A stretch of DNA of 47,532 bases from Tannerellaceae bacterium (GCA_021204405.1 JAJPZJ010000088.1:1-47532); one strand, 5' to 3'; shown: positions 27,976-37,278, counted from the first letter of the stretch. The notes: a model not told the origin generated them from the sequence alone. Numbers and translations are program-made.

Positions 27976-29619
27976 ATGAAAACAACCTTAAAAAGAAAAT
28001 TATTATGCCTGCTCTTTATAATAAGTAGCCTCCATCTCTATGCACAGGATTATTATGGAGCCTATAGGCAAAGCTGGCTAAAAAAAAGCAAAAGAAAGTA
28101 TTCCCCAACTAGTAGTCACAGAAAAACAACCCTTATCTTTAGTACATATAAAAGAAGATACCGATGCTTTTCAGGGATACCGAGCTGTGCCTGCCGGAAA
28201 CATAACGGAACTTTATGCTAATTCTTTTAAAGAGCGGGGCGAAGTAATTATAGACTTCGGCGAACATCTTACCGGTTACTTCAGCTTCCATACATACGTT
28301 ACCCAATATACTGCAGATGCACCGCTGCGTTTTAAATTAACCTTCGGAGAAGTTCCGTCGGAGCTGGCAACTCCTTTTAATCCCTATCCCGGAGGACTAA
28401 GCCGGGCATGGCTACAGGGTGAAATAGTAACAGTTATGCAGTTACCTGCTACCATAACTATCCCGCGCCGGGTATCCTTCCGCTATGTTAAGATAGAAGT
28501 GCTGGCCTCTTCCTCTTATGATTTCAATATTTCCAGCCTAACCTGCAAAGCCGTCACCTCAGCGGCTACAACTCCGGAACCATTGTTAGCCACTACTCCT
28601 CAATTATTTCAGGAAATAGACCGCATCAGCCTGAATACATTAAAAGAATGTATGCAGACAGTATATGAAGATGGCCCCAAAAGAGACCAGCGGCTATGGA
28701 TGGGCGATCTTTACCTGGAAGCACTGGCCAATAACTTCTCTTTCAAACAACACGACCTCGCTAAACGGTGCCTTTATTTACTGGCTGGCTGTGCCGAAGA
28801 AGACGGCTTATTAAACGGAACTCTATTTGAAACTCCCGAACCTCATCCGCAAGCCCGGCAACTGCTGATCGATTATTCCTACCTTTTTGGCGTAGCCCTC
28901 AAAGACTATTTACTGGCAACCGGCGATAAAGATACCGCCCACGACCTCTGGCCGGTAGTATTAAGGCAACTGGAAACCACCGTTGCCTACCAGCAGGAAA
29001 ACGGATTGCTCGATTATACTAAAGCAGCAAGTGAATGGTGGGTATTCTTTGACTGGAAAGACGGACTTCATAAAGAGGTTGCCCTGCATGAGATCACCCT
29101 CTTCACCATGCAGGAATGTTACGAGTTAGCCAAACTATTAGGAAAAGAAAAAGAGGTATCTCATTTATCCGGCAGGATAAAAGCATTAAAAATGCAGCCC
29201 GGAAGCATTATTACGATAAAAGCACCGGCTTGTTCAAAGATATTCTTAACGACCAGGTCTCCTATGCATCCCAGATCTGGATGGTATTGGGAGGTGTGCC
29301 TAACAAAGCTGAAGCCCAGCGGGCACTCAAAGCAGTAAAAACCTATCCGGAAGTAGTCCGGCCGGGAGGACCCTACCTATACCATTATTATATAGAGGCC
29401 CTATTGAAAAGCGAATTATACGAAGACGCCAGACAGGAGGTGGCAGACTACTGGGGTGCTATGGTAGAAAAAGGTGCAGATACCTTCTGGGAAGTATATG
29501 ATCCGGCAGATGAATTCCGTTCACCCTACAACTTTTACCCGGTAAACAGCTATTGCCATGCATGGAGTTGTACCCCCACCTATTTTATCCGCAAATATCC
29601 GGATATATTTCAGAAATGA
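27976..29619 (+). pseudogene. GH78-like alpha-L-rhamnosidase family protein, two frameshifts
   Basis: A signal peptide (LLCLLFIISSLHLYAQ) leads a protein of about 547 residues after correction. Family features are a beta-sandwich part (VIIDFGEHLTGYFSFHTYV), the YEDGPKRDQRLWMGDLYLEA segment which matches the DGPKRDR-W-GD signature of GH78/Bac_rhamnosid catalytic domains, and a C-terminal SYCHAWSCTPTYFI. It would cleave a rhamnoside or similar glycan outside the cytoplasm. Lesions: A8 at 28080-28087 (seven expected) and A5 at 29188-29192 (six expected). The protein is shorter than most GH78 enzymes, so it may be a related family. It stands alone, with no SusC/D pair in view. Confidence 0.8.
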
Positions 29620-29655
29620 AAGGAGTATGGTACAAATTAACGGTGATCCTTCTTA

Positions 29656-29886
29656 GTCCCTGTAAGGGATAAAAGAAATAGCCCAGGGTAGAGTAAGCAT
29701 AGCGAACGATCACCCTGGGTTTAAAGAAATGCTAGCCGTGCATGCTGTAAGTATGCTACAAAAAAAGAAGAGGTTCATTAATTAGTGGAATACTTACAGC
29801 ATTCCAAAAGACAGAATCTGTAGCCCAGGGTGCCGTTCGCTTTACTCACTTTACCCTGGGCTATTTCTTTATACCCTTTCAGGGTA
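29656..29886. repeat. Long inverted-repeat element, family B copy 1 (REP/MITE-like)
   Basis: Two roughly 100-base arms, imperfect inverted copies, are centred near 29770. Each arm carries AAGAAATAGCCCAGGGTA, then AGCGAACG, CACCCTGGG and ATGCTGTAAGTAT. Related sequence lies at 44539-44761 (shared AGCCCAG blocks and TTACAGCA near the centre). No transposase is present. The element lies between the GH78-like gene and tRNA-His. Confidence 0.75.
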
Positions 29887-29953
29887 CCTTTGAGATAATC
29901 CAATTTTCGGCGAAGAGATACGGTAACCCATAAAAAGAATATACTAACAAATA

Positions 29954-29989
29954 AAAAAGGTTTCCAGGTAATAACCTGGAAACCTTTTT
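29954..29989 (-). terminator. Rho-independent terminator of tRNA-His
   Basis: AAAAAGGTTTCCAGGT and ACCTGGAAACCTTTTT form a perfect 16-base stem with a 4-base loop, starting 3 bases after the tRNA-His 3' end on the minus strand and followed by a T run. Confidence 0.88.
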
Positions 29990-29991
29990 CG

Positions 29992-30066
29992 GGTGAAAGA
30001 CGGGACTCGAACCCGCGACCCTCGGAACCACAATCCGATGCTCTAACCAGCTGAGCTACAATCACC
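29992..30066 (-). tRNA. tRNA-His (GTG)
   Basis: The minus strand folds as tRNA-His, 75 nt including the extra 5' G (G-1) opposite the C73 discriminator typical of His. The anticodon stem TCGGA/TCCGA encloses loop TTGTGGT with anticodon GTG. D arm and T arm (GCGGG-TTCGAGT-CCCGT) are normal. The acceptor stem is odd: 5' GTGATTG faces CTTTCAC, giving two adjacent U-U oppositions at 5:68 and 6:67, whereas CAATCAC would pair perfectly. Identity is clear, but stability of the stem is uncertain. Confidence 0.92.
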
Positions 30067-30106
30067 ATGTTTCGTCTTATTGAATGCTTATTTCTTTAAG
30101 ACGGTG

Positions 30107-30137
30107 CAAAGATAGCTAATAATTTGAATCGTCCAAA
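30107..30137 (-). promoter_or_regulatory. Bacteroidetes-type promoter for tRNA-His
   Basis: On the minus strand TTTG (30134-30137), 19 bases, then TATCTTTG (30107-30114): a perfect match to the consensus. It lies 41 bases upstream of the tRNA 5' end. Confidence 0.88.
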
Positions 30138-30390
30138 TATTTTGAATCAAAAGTTTTACAGTATTTTCGGTAAGTTATCCCCATTCCACCATATAACATA
30201 TTGTAAATCTTCCAGTAAAGTTATTCATAATTATTTAGGACTTATTAAAAAGGCTGTATGTTCTCTGACAAAGGTACAACTCGTATAGGTTTAGCCCGGT
30301 AAGAATATTATATAATTCACCGTGGGAGGTATATCCAGTGGAGGTCGGAAGATTTTCCAGCATATAAAATCTGTAAACCAAACGTTTCCT

Positions 30391-30490
30391 GTTCCCCGCG
30401 CAGGCAGGGATCGCAAAAGAGGCAGCTATTTTTAAATACAAAATCGTGATTTCCGCCTGTTCCGGTGCGATCCCTGCCTGCGCGGGGAAC
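30391..30490. repeat. Interspersed terminal-inverted-repeat element, family A copy 2
   Basis: The arms are perfect inverted copies over at least 24 bases (outer end GTTCCCCGCGCAGGCAGGG) around about 52 bases of centre. Compared with copy 3 the arms differ at several positions, each change matched by its partner in the opposite arm. Confidence 0.85.
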
Positions 30491-30647
30491 TAGTTTTTGG
30501 CTTTTACCCTTTATACTATGGATGATCCTATCGCCAAATCTTCCAGCTAATACCGGAGGTAGATCTTTTTCAACCTGATAACTATCCCTAACAAACTCTC
30601 ACTATACATTCGTAATAGCTACATATAATATACCTACCCTCTCCCTA

Positions 30648-30716
30648 TACCATAAGTTTGGTAGGTAAATGCCATACAATGGGTATTTCCTACCTACCCA
30701 CACCCGGTTACCTTTG
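30648..30716 (+). promoter_or_regulatory. Shared sulfur-locus promoter/operator module, copy 1
   Basis: A 69-base block ending in the -7 element TACCTTTG (30709-30716). TTTC sits 19 bases before it as a -33 element, inside GGTATTTCCTACC. About 40 bases upstream of that is TACCATAAGTTTGGTAG, an imperfect dyad. The block aligns without gaps to 38705-38773, which precedes the other sulfate/siroheme operon. A start at 30747 puts the leader at about 25 bases. Confidence 0.75.
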
Positions 30717-30746
30717 CCTTATCAAATTGAAAAAGTATATCTTGAA

Positions 30747-31718
30747 ATGAATAAGGCAAAAAGAGTAAAACAAGGAAGTGTGATAGCACTACTCGCCATC
30801 TTGGTGATAGCTTCCAGGTTGTCCTCCCGGGTACAGGCGCAGGAACTATCGGGAGAAATATCCCTTTCGGGTGCATTTGCACTCTATCCGATGGCAGTAA
30901 AATGGGCAGAAGAGTTCAGGAAGCAACATCCCAAAGTACGTATCGACATATCGGGCGGTGGTGCCGGCAAAGGAATGACCGATGCATTGGCAAAAGTAGT
31001 CGATCTCGGCATGGTATCTAGGGAGATCCACGATGAAGAGGTAAAGCGTGGGGTAGTTGCATTTGGTGTGGTCAAAGATGCTGTGGTTCCTACAGTAAAT
31101 ACGGCCAACCCACTGTTTAATGAACTCCGGAAAACCGGATTGAAAAAGTCGGTTGCTGCCCGTTTATGGAATGACGAGATTAAAATCTGGGGCGACGTAC
31201 TGGGTACCAACAGCCATGTACCGGTACATGTATATACTCGTTCCGATGCCTGTGGAGCTGCCGAAACCTGGGCTGCCTGGTTTGGTAAAAGGCAGGAAGA
31301 CCTAAGCAGTACCGGCGTATTCGGCGACCCGGGTATTGCTTCAGCCATCCAGCGCGACAAAGTAGGGATAGGAATGAACAACATCGCCTATGTGTACGAC
31401 CAGAAAACCAAAAAACCCTACGACGGACTGGCGGTGATTCCACTCGATATCAACAATAATGGCAAGATCGATCCGGAAGAAGATTTCTATGGCGATATCA
31501 ACACCCTGATGAAAGCCATCTCCGACGGCAAGTTTCCTTCTCCCCCTGCCCGCAACCTCTACCTCGTATCCAACGGGCAACCCTCCAGCGAAGTGGTCAA
31601 AGCCTTTCTGCGTTATATCCTGACAGACGGACAAAAATATGTAACCGAAGTAGGCTATATCAGCGTGTCGGAAGAAACCATTCAAGAACAACTGAAATGG
31701 CTGGGAGCAAACAACTAG
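30747..31718 (+). CDS. pstS: PstS-family periplasmic oxyanion-binding protein (phosphate or, by context, sulfate)
   Basis: The chosen start at 30747 gives MNKAKRVKQGSV, then a signal peptide ending around RVQAQ; an upstream start at 30669 would lie across the promoter. Mature length fits (323 codons). Family features: SGAFALYPMAVKW, ISGGGAGKGMTDAL, VDLGMVSREI and TRSDACGAAETWAAWF, the ligand loop of PstS. A calcium-type loop (DINNNGKIDPEE) lies near residue 240. It heads an operon with pstC, pstA, pstB and sulfite reductase. The ligand is inferred from the neighbours; PstS homologues usually bind phosphate, and sequence alone does not decide. Ends TAG. Confidence 0.85.
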   Translation: MNKAKRVKQGSVIALLAILVIASRLSSRVQAQELSGEISLSGAFALYPMAVKWAEEFRKQHPKVRIDISGGGAGKGMTDALAKVVDLGMVSREIHDEEVKRGVVAFGVVKDAVVPTVNTANPLFNELRKTGLKKSVAARLWNDEIKIWGDVLGTNSHVPVHVYTRSDACGAAETWAAWFGKRQEDLSSTGVFGDPGIASAIQRDKVGIGMNNIAYVYDQKTKKPYDGLAVIPLDINNNGKIDPEEDFYGDINTLMKAISDGKFPSPPARNLYLVSNGQPSSEVVKAFLRYILTDGQKYVTEVGYISVSEETIQEQLKWLGANN

Positions 31719-32609
31719 TCAGAACCCGGATCCTGAAAGACAAGGTGGCCCACGTTTCGATGGTGGGACTCACCCTCTTCTCGCTGTTCATCCTGCTGGT
31801 TATGGGATTCGGCCTCTGGTATAAATCGAGGGATATCCTGGATGCCAATTCCATCTGGCACCTGATCTCGTCGTCACAATGGAAACCCCAGGCCGGCGAA
31901 TTCGGCTTCCTGCCTTTTATAGCCGGTACCCTTAGCATCACCCTGTTAAGTATTGTGATTACCCTGCCTATCTCACTGCTTACCGCTATTTTCCTTACAG
32001 AAAATGCACGCCCGTGGGTTAAGCGTTTCATTTTCCCGATACTCGACATCCTGGCCGGCATTCCCTCTGTGATTTACGGTGTCTGGGTACCCTGCTAATC
32101 GTCCCGTTTATTGCTGATGTGCTGGGACCTCGCTTTGTAGAATATACAGCGGCTATTCGGTACTGGCCGGCGGCATTGTAATGGGCGTAATGATCTTACC
32201 CCTGCTAATCAGCCTGTTTGTCGAAATATTTTCTGTGATACCTAACGAATACCGCGAAGCCTCTGCCTCACTGGGAGCCACCCGCTGACAAACTTCACAA
32301 AAAATTATCCTGCGCAAAGCCCTGCCTGGTATTGTAGCCGCCGTTGTACTGGCCGTATCGCGGGCACTGGGCGAAACAATCGCCATCCTGATGATATGCG
32401 GCAATGTAGTGATGATACCGCAAAGCCTGTTCGATAGTTGCTATCCCCTGCCTGCACTCATCGCCAATAATTACGGCGAAATGCTCTCCATCCCCATTTA
32501 CGAATCGGCACTTATGTTTGCAGCCTTTATCCTTTTCTTCGTTATCCTGCTGTTTAATACCGGATCGCGGGTGGTACTACAACACATCGAAAAACAGTTT
32601 AAATTATGA
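31697..32609 (+). pseudogene. pstC: PstC-family ABC permease, two frameshifts and a TGA
   Basis: After correction, a 304-residue permease with about six membrane segments, beginning MAGSKQLVRTRILKDKVAHV. It overlaps pstS by 22 bases. The EAA-loop reads NEYREASASLGATRWQ once the TGA is read as Trp. Lesions: GGG at 32085-32087 (four expected), a missing A near 32146 and TGA at 32286-32288 where TGG gives the expected Trp. It ends IEKQFKL-TGA and overlaps the pstA start (ATGA). With three lesions this is the most damaged gene of the locus, and the transporter cannot assemble as written. Confidence 0.85.
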
Positions 32610-33451
32610 AGACCAAATTTATACAGGAACGGATATTCAACTGCCTGATGATCATATCTATCTGCATCGTCATCGCCTTCCTGGGCAGTATCCTCTGGAC
32701 GATTATCCGCTATGGCCTGCCCGCCCTGTCGCTGGAAATGATAACCAGCCTGCCCTCGGGCGGATTCTATATCGGTAAAGAAGGAGGCGTACTGAATGCG
32801 ATTGTAGGCTCACTCTATATTGTAGGAGCCTCTACCATCTTAGGGCTGATTATCAGTATTCCTATTGTATTCTACATTAATATATACCTTAAAAAGAATT
32901 CGAAAACCGGCTATTTCACCCGCCTTTCGTTCGATGTATTATACGGGATCCCTTCGATCGTATACGGTGCTTTCGGCTTCACTATTATGATTGCCCTCGG
33001 CCTGCGTACCTCCCTGCTGGGTGGTATTATTGTCATTACCCTACTGATTATCCCCATTATGGTACGGTCGATGGACGAAGTAGCCTCACAGATTCCGAAA
33101 GATCTGCTGGATGCCACCTTCTCGCTGGGTGCTACCCGCTGGGAAACGATCCGGGTGGTACTCTACCAGATAGCTCCGGGTATTGCGACCGCCACCCTAC
33201 TCTCGATCGGCCGGGCTATCGGCGATGCAGCCGGGGTGATGTTCACGGCCGGGTTTACCGACAGTATACCCACTTCGCTCAGCCAGCCGGCCGCTACCCT
33301 CCCCCTTTCGATCTTCTTCCAATTGAGCAGCCCGTCGCCCGAAATACGCAACCGGGCCTATGCCGCTGCCCTGCTCCTTACCCTGATCGTATTGGTTCTG
33401 AGCCTGGCCGGCCGCTTTATTACCCGTTATTTCTCAAAGAATAAAATTTAA
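32606..33451 (+). CDS. pstA: PstA-family ABC permease
   Basis: An intact 281-residue membrane protein with six predicted segments, the first FNCLMIISICIVIAFLGS. The cytoplasmic EAA-type loop is LLDATFSLGATRWETIRVVL, as expected for PstA. The start codon overlaps the pstC stop (ATGA). It would pair with PstC to form the pore. The frame and loop look normal, in contrast to its partners. Confidence 0.9.
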   Translation: MKTKFIQERIFNCLMIISICIVIAFLGSILWTIIRYGLPALSLEMITSLPSGGFYIGKEGGVLNAIVGSLYIVGASTILGLIISIPIVFYINIYLKKNSKTGYFTRLSFDVLYGIPSIVYGAFGFTIMIALGLRTSLLGGIIVITLLIIPIMVRSMDEVASQIPKDLLDATFSLGATRWETIRVVLYQIAPGIATATLLSIGRAIGDAAGVMFTAGFTDSIPTSLSQPAATLPLSIFFQLSSPSPEIRNRAYAAALLLTLIVLVLSLAGRFITRYFSKNKI

Positions 33452-33463
33452 AAAGATAAAACT

Positions 33464-34339
33464 ATGTCAGCAGCCTTTAAAGTTTTTACAAACGCATTCA
33501 GTTATTTTACACAACTGCTGGGCAACCAGCCATCCGGGCAACCGGACAAGCAAAACAATAAAAAGAGTTTCAACCTAGTACCACGCAATCCCGATATCGA
33601 GATCTGCGACCTGAATATCTCGATCAAAGGGAACCACATCCTTAAAAATGTAAACCTGACCATACCCGATAAAAAGATTACCTGTATTATCGGCCCGTCG
33701 GGATGCGGTAAAACCACTCTGTTGAAAAGCATCAACCGCCTGCTCGATACAACCGTAGGAGTAAATATAAAAGGCAGTGTATTGGTGGACGGGGAAAACC
33801 TGTATGATCCGAAAACCGAGATCACCCATGTACGAAAAAAACTGGGACTACTTTCCCAGCGTCCTACCCCACTCCCGATGCCCATCTACGACAACGTAGC
33901 CTTTGGCTGCAAACTACAGGGCATTACCCGTAAAAAAGAGCTGAACGAAATTGTGGAAAGCCAGCTCAAGGCCGCCGGCCTGTGGGACGAGGTACAAAAC
34001 CGCCTCCATTCCCCTGCTGCTGCCCTTTCAATCGGACAGCAACAACGGTTATGCCTGGCACGCGGACTGGCCGTAGAACCCCAGTTCATCCTGGGCGACA
34101 AGGCCACCTCGGCACTCGACCCGATATCCAGTAAACATATCGAAAACCTGTTTCTGAAACTACGCGACCAGTACGGCATTATCCTGGTAACCCATACCCT
34201 GCGGCAGGCGTTACGCATTGCCGACCATGTGGTATTTATGTATCTGGGCGAAGTGATCGAACAGGGGCCGGCCGGCCAACTGTTTAACAACCCGCGGCAC
34301 GAACTGACCAAACAATACCTCAGCGGCGAATTCAGCTAA
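33464..34339 (+). CDS. pstB: PstB-family ABC ATPase with degenerate signature and Walker B
   Basis: A 291-residue ABC ATPase. Walker A GPSGCGKTT (77-85) and an H-loop (ILVTHTLRQAL) are normal. The signature reads LSIGQ (188-192) where LSGGQ is usual, and the Walker B region reads FILGDKATSALD: Lys213 stands where the catalytic Glu of the standard DEPTSALD belongs, and the Pro is Ala. The ORF is open, but this combination predicts little or no ATP hydrolysis. The N-terminus carries about 45 extra residues before the first ABC strand. It follows pstA by 12 bases and precedes sulfite reductase by 26 bases. Confidence 0.88.
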   Translation: MSAAFKVFTNAFSYFTQLLGNQPSGQPDKQNNKKSFNLVPRNPDIEICDLNISIKGNHILKNVNLTIPDKKITCIIGPSGCGKTTLLKSINRLLDTTVGVNIKGSVLVDGENLYDPKTEITHVRKKLGLLSQRPTPLPMPIYDNVAFGCKLQGITRKKELNEIVESQLKAAGLWDEVQNRLHSPAAALSIGQQQRLCLARGLAVEPQFILGDKATSALDPISSKHIENLFLKLRDQYGIILVTHTLRQALRIADHVVFMYLGEVIEQGPAGQLFNNPRHELTKQYLSGEFS

Positions 34340-34365
34340 TCCAATCCAGACAACCCTATATATTT

Positions 34366-36692
34366 ATGTATAAATTACCTACAACACTTACAGACGACAT
34401 CTGGTATCTTGATTCACTGATCGATGCGTATAAAAAGGGCACGATAGACAGTGCCCGTTTCAAAGCTGCCCGCGTACCGATGGGTATTTACGAACAGCGC
34501 AGTAACGGAACCTATATGGTGCGCGTACGCTGTTCGGGTGGCTATATCAGTCCGCAGCAATTAATACGGTTAACAGAAATAGCAACTGCCGCCGGCGTAC
34601 CCTACCTGCACCTGACCACCCGGCAGGAGATCCAACTCCACTATGTACCACTGGAAAAGATGAAAGAGGTACTACTGGCCCTTCAGAAAGAGGGACTGGG
34701 CACCAAAGGAGGAGGCGGAAATACCATCCGGAATATTATGGTAGATATCCGTGCCGGGATCGACAGCCGCGAAGCCTTCGACCCTTACCCTTATGCAGCC
34801 GACCTCACTACCTTCCTGATTGCACAAAACGATTCCTTTACCCTGCCCCGAAAACTAAAGATTGCTTTTGATATTTCGGAAGAGACCGCCGACTACGCAT
34901 TCGTAAACGACCTGGGATTCATTCCCCGGATCGTAGCAGGAAAACGGGGTTTCCGAATATACCTGGGAGGTTCGGTAGCCTCACGTCCTACCCGCGGCTG
35001 GTTACTGTTTGATTTCCTGCCGGAGACCGACCTATACCGCGTCGCTGTGGCAACCAAACGCTTCTTCTCAGAGAACGGAAACCGGAAAAACAGGCATAAA
35101 GCCCGCATCCGCCATATCTTTTATAAACTGGGAGAAGAAAAAACACTGGAACTGTTCCACCGCTACTTTGCCGAGGTAAAAACCGATCCGGCACTGGCTT
35201 ATCATCCTGCTCCGGCACCGGTTACCCTCCGCACACCAGCAGGCAAGCCGCCCGTTCCTACAGACAACCCACTTTTTGACCACTGGAAAAAGCCTACGCT
35301 GCTCCTCAGCAACAACCAGGTTTATATGCAATTACCTTACCGGTGATCCATGGAAATATTACAGCCAGTATAGTAGGCCAACTGGCAGCCTATGCGGCAC
35401 ATTTCGGCGAAGATATAATCCGTTTCACCACCCGCCAGCATATCCAGTTCCGCAACATACCCGGAGCCTGGTTACCCGGCTGGTATGAACTCTTTACCCG
35501 GCTCGGTTTCCAAGTGAACTATCCGCTGCTTACCAACGACATTATTTCCTGTACCGGTGCCGATACCTGCCGGCTCGGAATCTGCTTTTCCAAAGGAGCC
35601 AGCAAAGCCATCCGGAACAAACTGATAGAAAGCGGCCTGCCTCTGGAACAATTCGGCCCGGCCCGGATCAACATATCCGGCTGTAGCAACTCATGTGCCC
35701 AGCAGGTATGGGCCGACCTGGGATTCGCAGGCAAAGTATCGAGAAATGAACGGATGTATCCGGCCTATACGGTGTATGCCAAAGTAAACGGACCTGCCAC
35801 GTTAGGCGAATCACTTGGTACCGTCAGTGCCTGTGACCTACCGGAATTCTGTACCCAACTGTTCCACGATTACCTGGCACAGCAGAAAACGTATCTCTCA
35901 TTTAGCAACTACATTGAAAAAGCCGATAAGGAAAAGATCACCCAACTACTGGCCGGTTATAAAGAGATCCCCTCGTTCGACGAAGACAAAAACTATTATT
36001 ACGACTGGGGAAGCAACACCCCTTTCTCGGTAACCGAACGGGGCAAAGCAGAATGTTCGGCCGGCCTCTTCGATATGATCGATATCGACGGCGGTATGAT
36101 CGAACAGAGCATCCAGGCACTGGAAAAGACAACCGACCCGGTACAGGTAAACCGCCTATTGTACGATATTACCTTTTCCGCCTCCCGTATGCTGCTGATT
36201 ACCCGGGGCGCAGAGCCACGCACTACGGCAGAAAGCTTTACATTCTTTATCCACCTGTTTATCAATGCCGGCCTGATAGATAAAGCCTTCCTATCCCTTA
36301 TCGAAGCCGCTGCCGCCAAAGAGGAGCTGGCTGGCCGGCGGGACGAGGTACTGAAACTGGCACAGGCTGTACAGGCTTTGTACCAGACGATGGACGACAG
36401 CCTGCAATTCAAAGGCGATACCCCTGTACAATCCTCTACCGTCACACCAACCCCCACCATCGGTACAACTGAAAAAGTAATTAAAGACTTCCGTGGCGTA
36501 GGCTGCCCCCTGAACTTTATCAAAACCAAGCTGGTATTAGCTCCGCTTCCGACGGGTGCACTGCTCGAAGTATGGCTGGACGACGGGCCACCGGCCGACA
36601 ACGTACCCGGCTCGGTCCGCAACGAAGGACATACCATTGTGTCGATGGAAAAACAAGACAACCACTGGCAATTAACCATTCAAAAGAAATAA
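34366..36692 (+). pseudogene. Siroheme sulfite reductase fused to a helical and a TusA-like domain, one frameshift
   Basis: Assimilatory sulfite reductase of the ferredoxin/NirA type, reducing sulfite to sulfide. The first half has PMGIYEQRSNGTYMVRVR and HLTTRQEIQLHYV. The siroheme/4Fe-4S cysteines are CTGADTC (C-x5-C, near nt 35550) and SGCSNSC (C-x3-C). After the reductase come a helical, HEPN-like stretch (DGGMIEQSIQALEKTTD ... FTFFIHLFINAGLI) and a TusA/SirA-like domain with its Cys in DFRGVGCPLNFIKTK. Corrected length is about 775 residues. The frames split near 35331-35335, where one A is missing from LTLPVIHGN. Without that base the second half (both Cys pairs) is lost. Confidence 0.87.
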
Positions 36693-36695
36693 CCG

Positions 36696-37150
36696 ATGGA
36701 ATTTCTACCCGTTAATATCCGTATCAATACCCGGAATATCCTGATTATCGAAGGAGGCAAGGTAGCAGTGCACAAAGCTGCTATCCTGTCGCGCTTCACC
36801 AGCCGGGTAACCGTACTGGCCCCGCAGTTCCATGAAAAATTGAGGGAACTCCCGTTCCAACTGGTATGCAAACCCTATGAACAGGGCGATATAGCCGGTT
36901 ATCAATTAATCTATATCTGCACCGACAACCATGCATTGAACAAAGAAATCAAGCAAGAAGCCGCCCGGGCAGGCATCCCGGCCAGCGTATGCGACGCCCC
37001 TCACCTGTGCGATTTCACCTCCCCGGCCATTTTCCGCCAGGAGAACCTGACCATCTCCGTAGCCACCGACGGCAAAAAGTAAAGCGCGCCATAGCCATCC
37101 GCGACCGCATACAGGCACTGATCGAAGCAGGGATCTTATCTATAGAGTAA
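36696..37150 (+). pseudogene. Precorrin-2 dehydrogenase/sirohydrochlorin ferrochelatase-like (SirC/Met8 type), one frameshift
   Basis: After correction, 151 residues (MEFLPVNIRI...AGILSIE), the NAD-binding part of a Met8/SirC enzyme, which oxidises precorrin-2 and may insert iron to give siroheme for the neighbouring sulfite reductase. Family pieces: ILIIEGGKVAVHKAAIL (GGGxVA reads EGGKVA), RVTVLAP, CTDNHALNKEI, and CDAPHLCDFTSPAIFRQ. An A5 run at 37074-37078 (six expected) stops the frame after ATDGKK. The residues lost are 22 from the C-terminus. It starts 4 bases after the sulfite reductase stop codon. Confidence 0.82.
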
Positions 37151-37167
37151 CAACAAAAAATATCCTT

Positions 37168-37264
37168 GTTCCCCGCGAAGGCGGGGACCGCAAAAGAACA
37201 GTCGGTATTATTCTATTTATTTGATAAAGACTACTCTGGTGCGATCCCCGCCTTCGCGGGGAAC
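37168..37264. repeat. Interspersed terminal-inverted-repeat element, family A copy 3
   Basis: Arms GTTCCCCGCGAAGGCGGGG and its complement, one mismatch over about 24 bases, enclose about 48 bases. It lies between the convergent ends of the sirC-like gene and the flavin reductase gene, where it could also act as a two-way terminator. Confidence 0.85.
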
Positions 37265-37278
37265 AAAAGTACAAACCA

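Larger units (their letters stand above)
30067..30647. other. Intergenic region before the sulfate locus
   Basis: Apart from the tRNA-His promoter and repeat family A copy 2 this stretch holds no gene I can support. The open frame at 30235-30441 on the minus strand runs through the repeat arm and is not credible. Confidence 0.6.

Noticed and set aside
30235..30441. Minus-strand open frame near tRNA-His
   Set aside because: It reads through an arm of repeat family A and has no family resemblance.
34366..36692. Nitrite reductase instead of sulfite reductase
   Set aside because: Sequence alone allows either, but cysD, cysN, cysH and siroheme genes with a shared promoter make sulfite the better reading.
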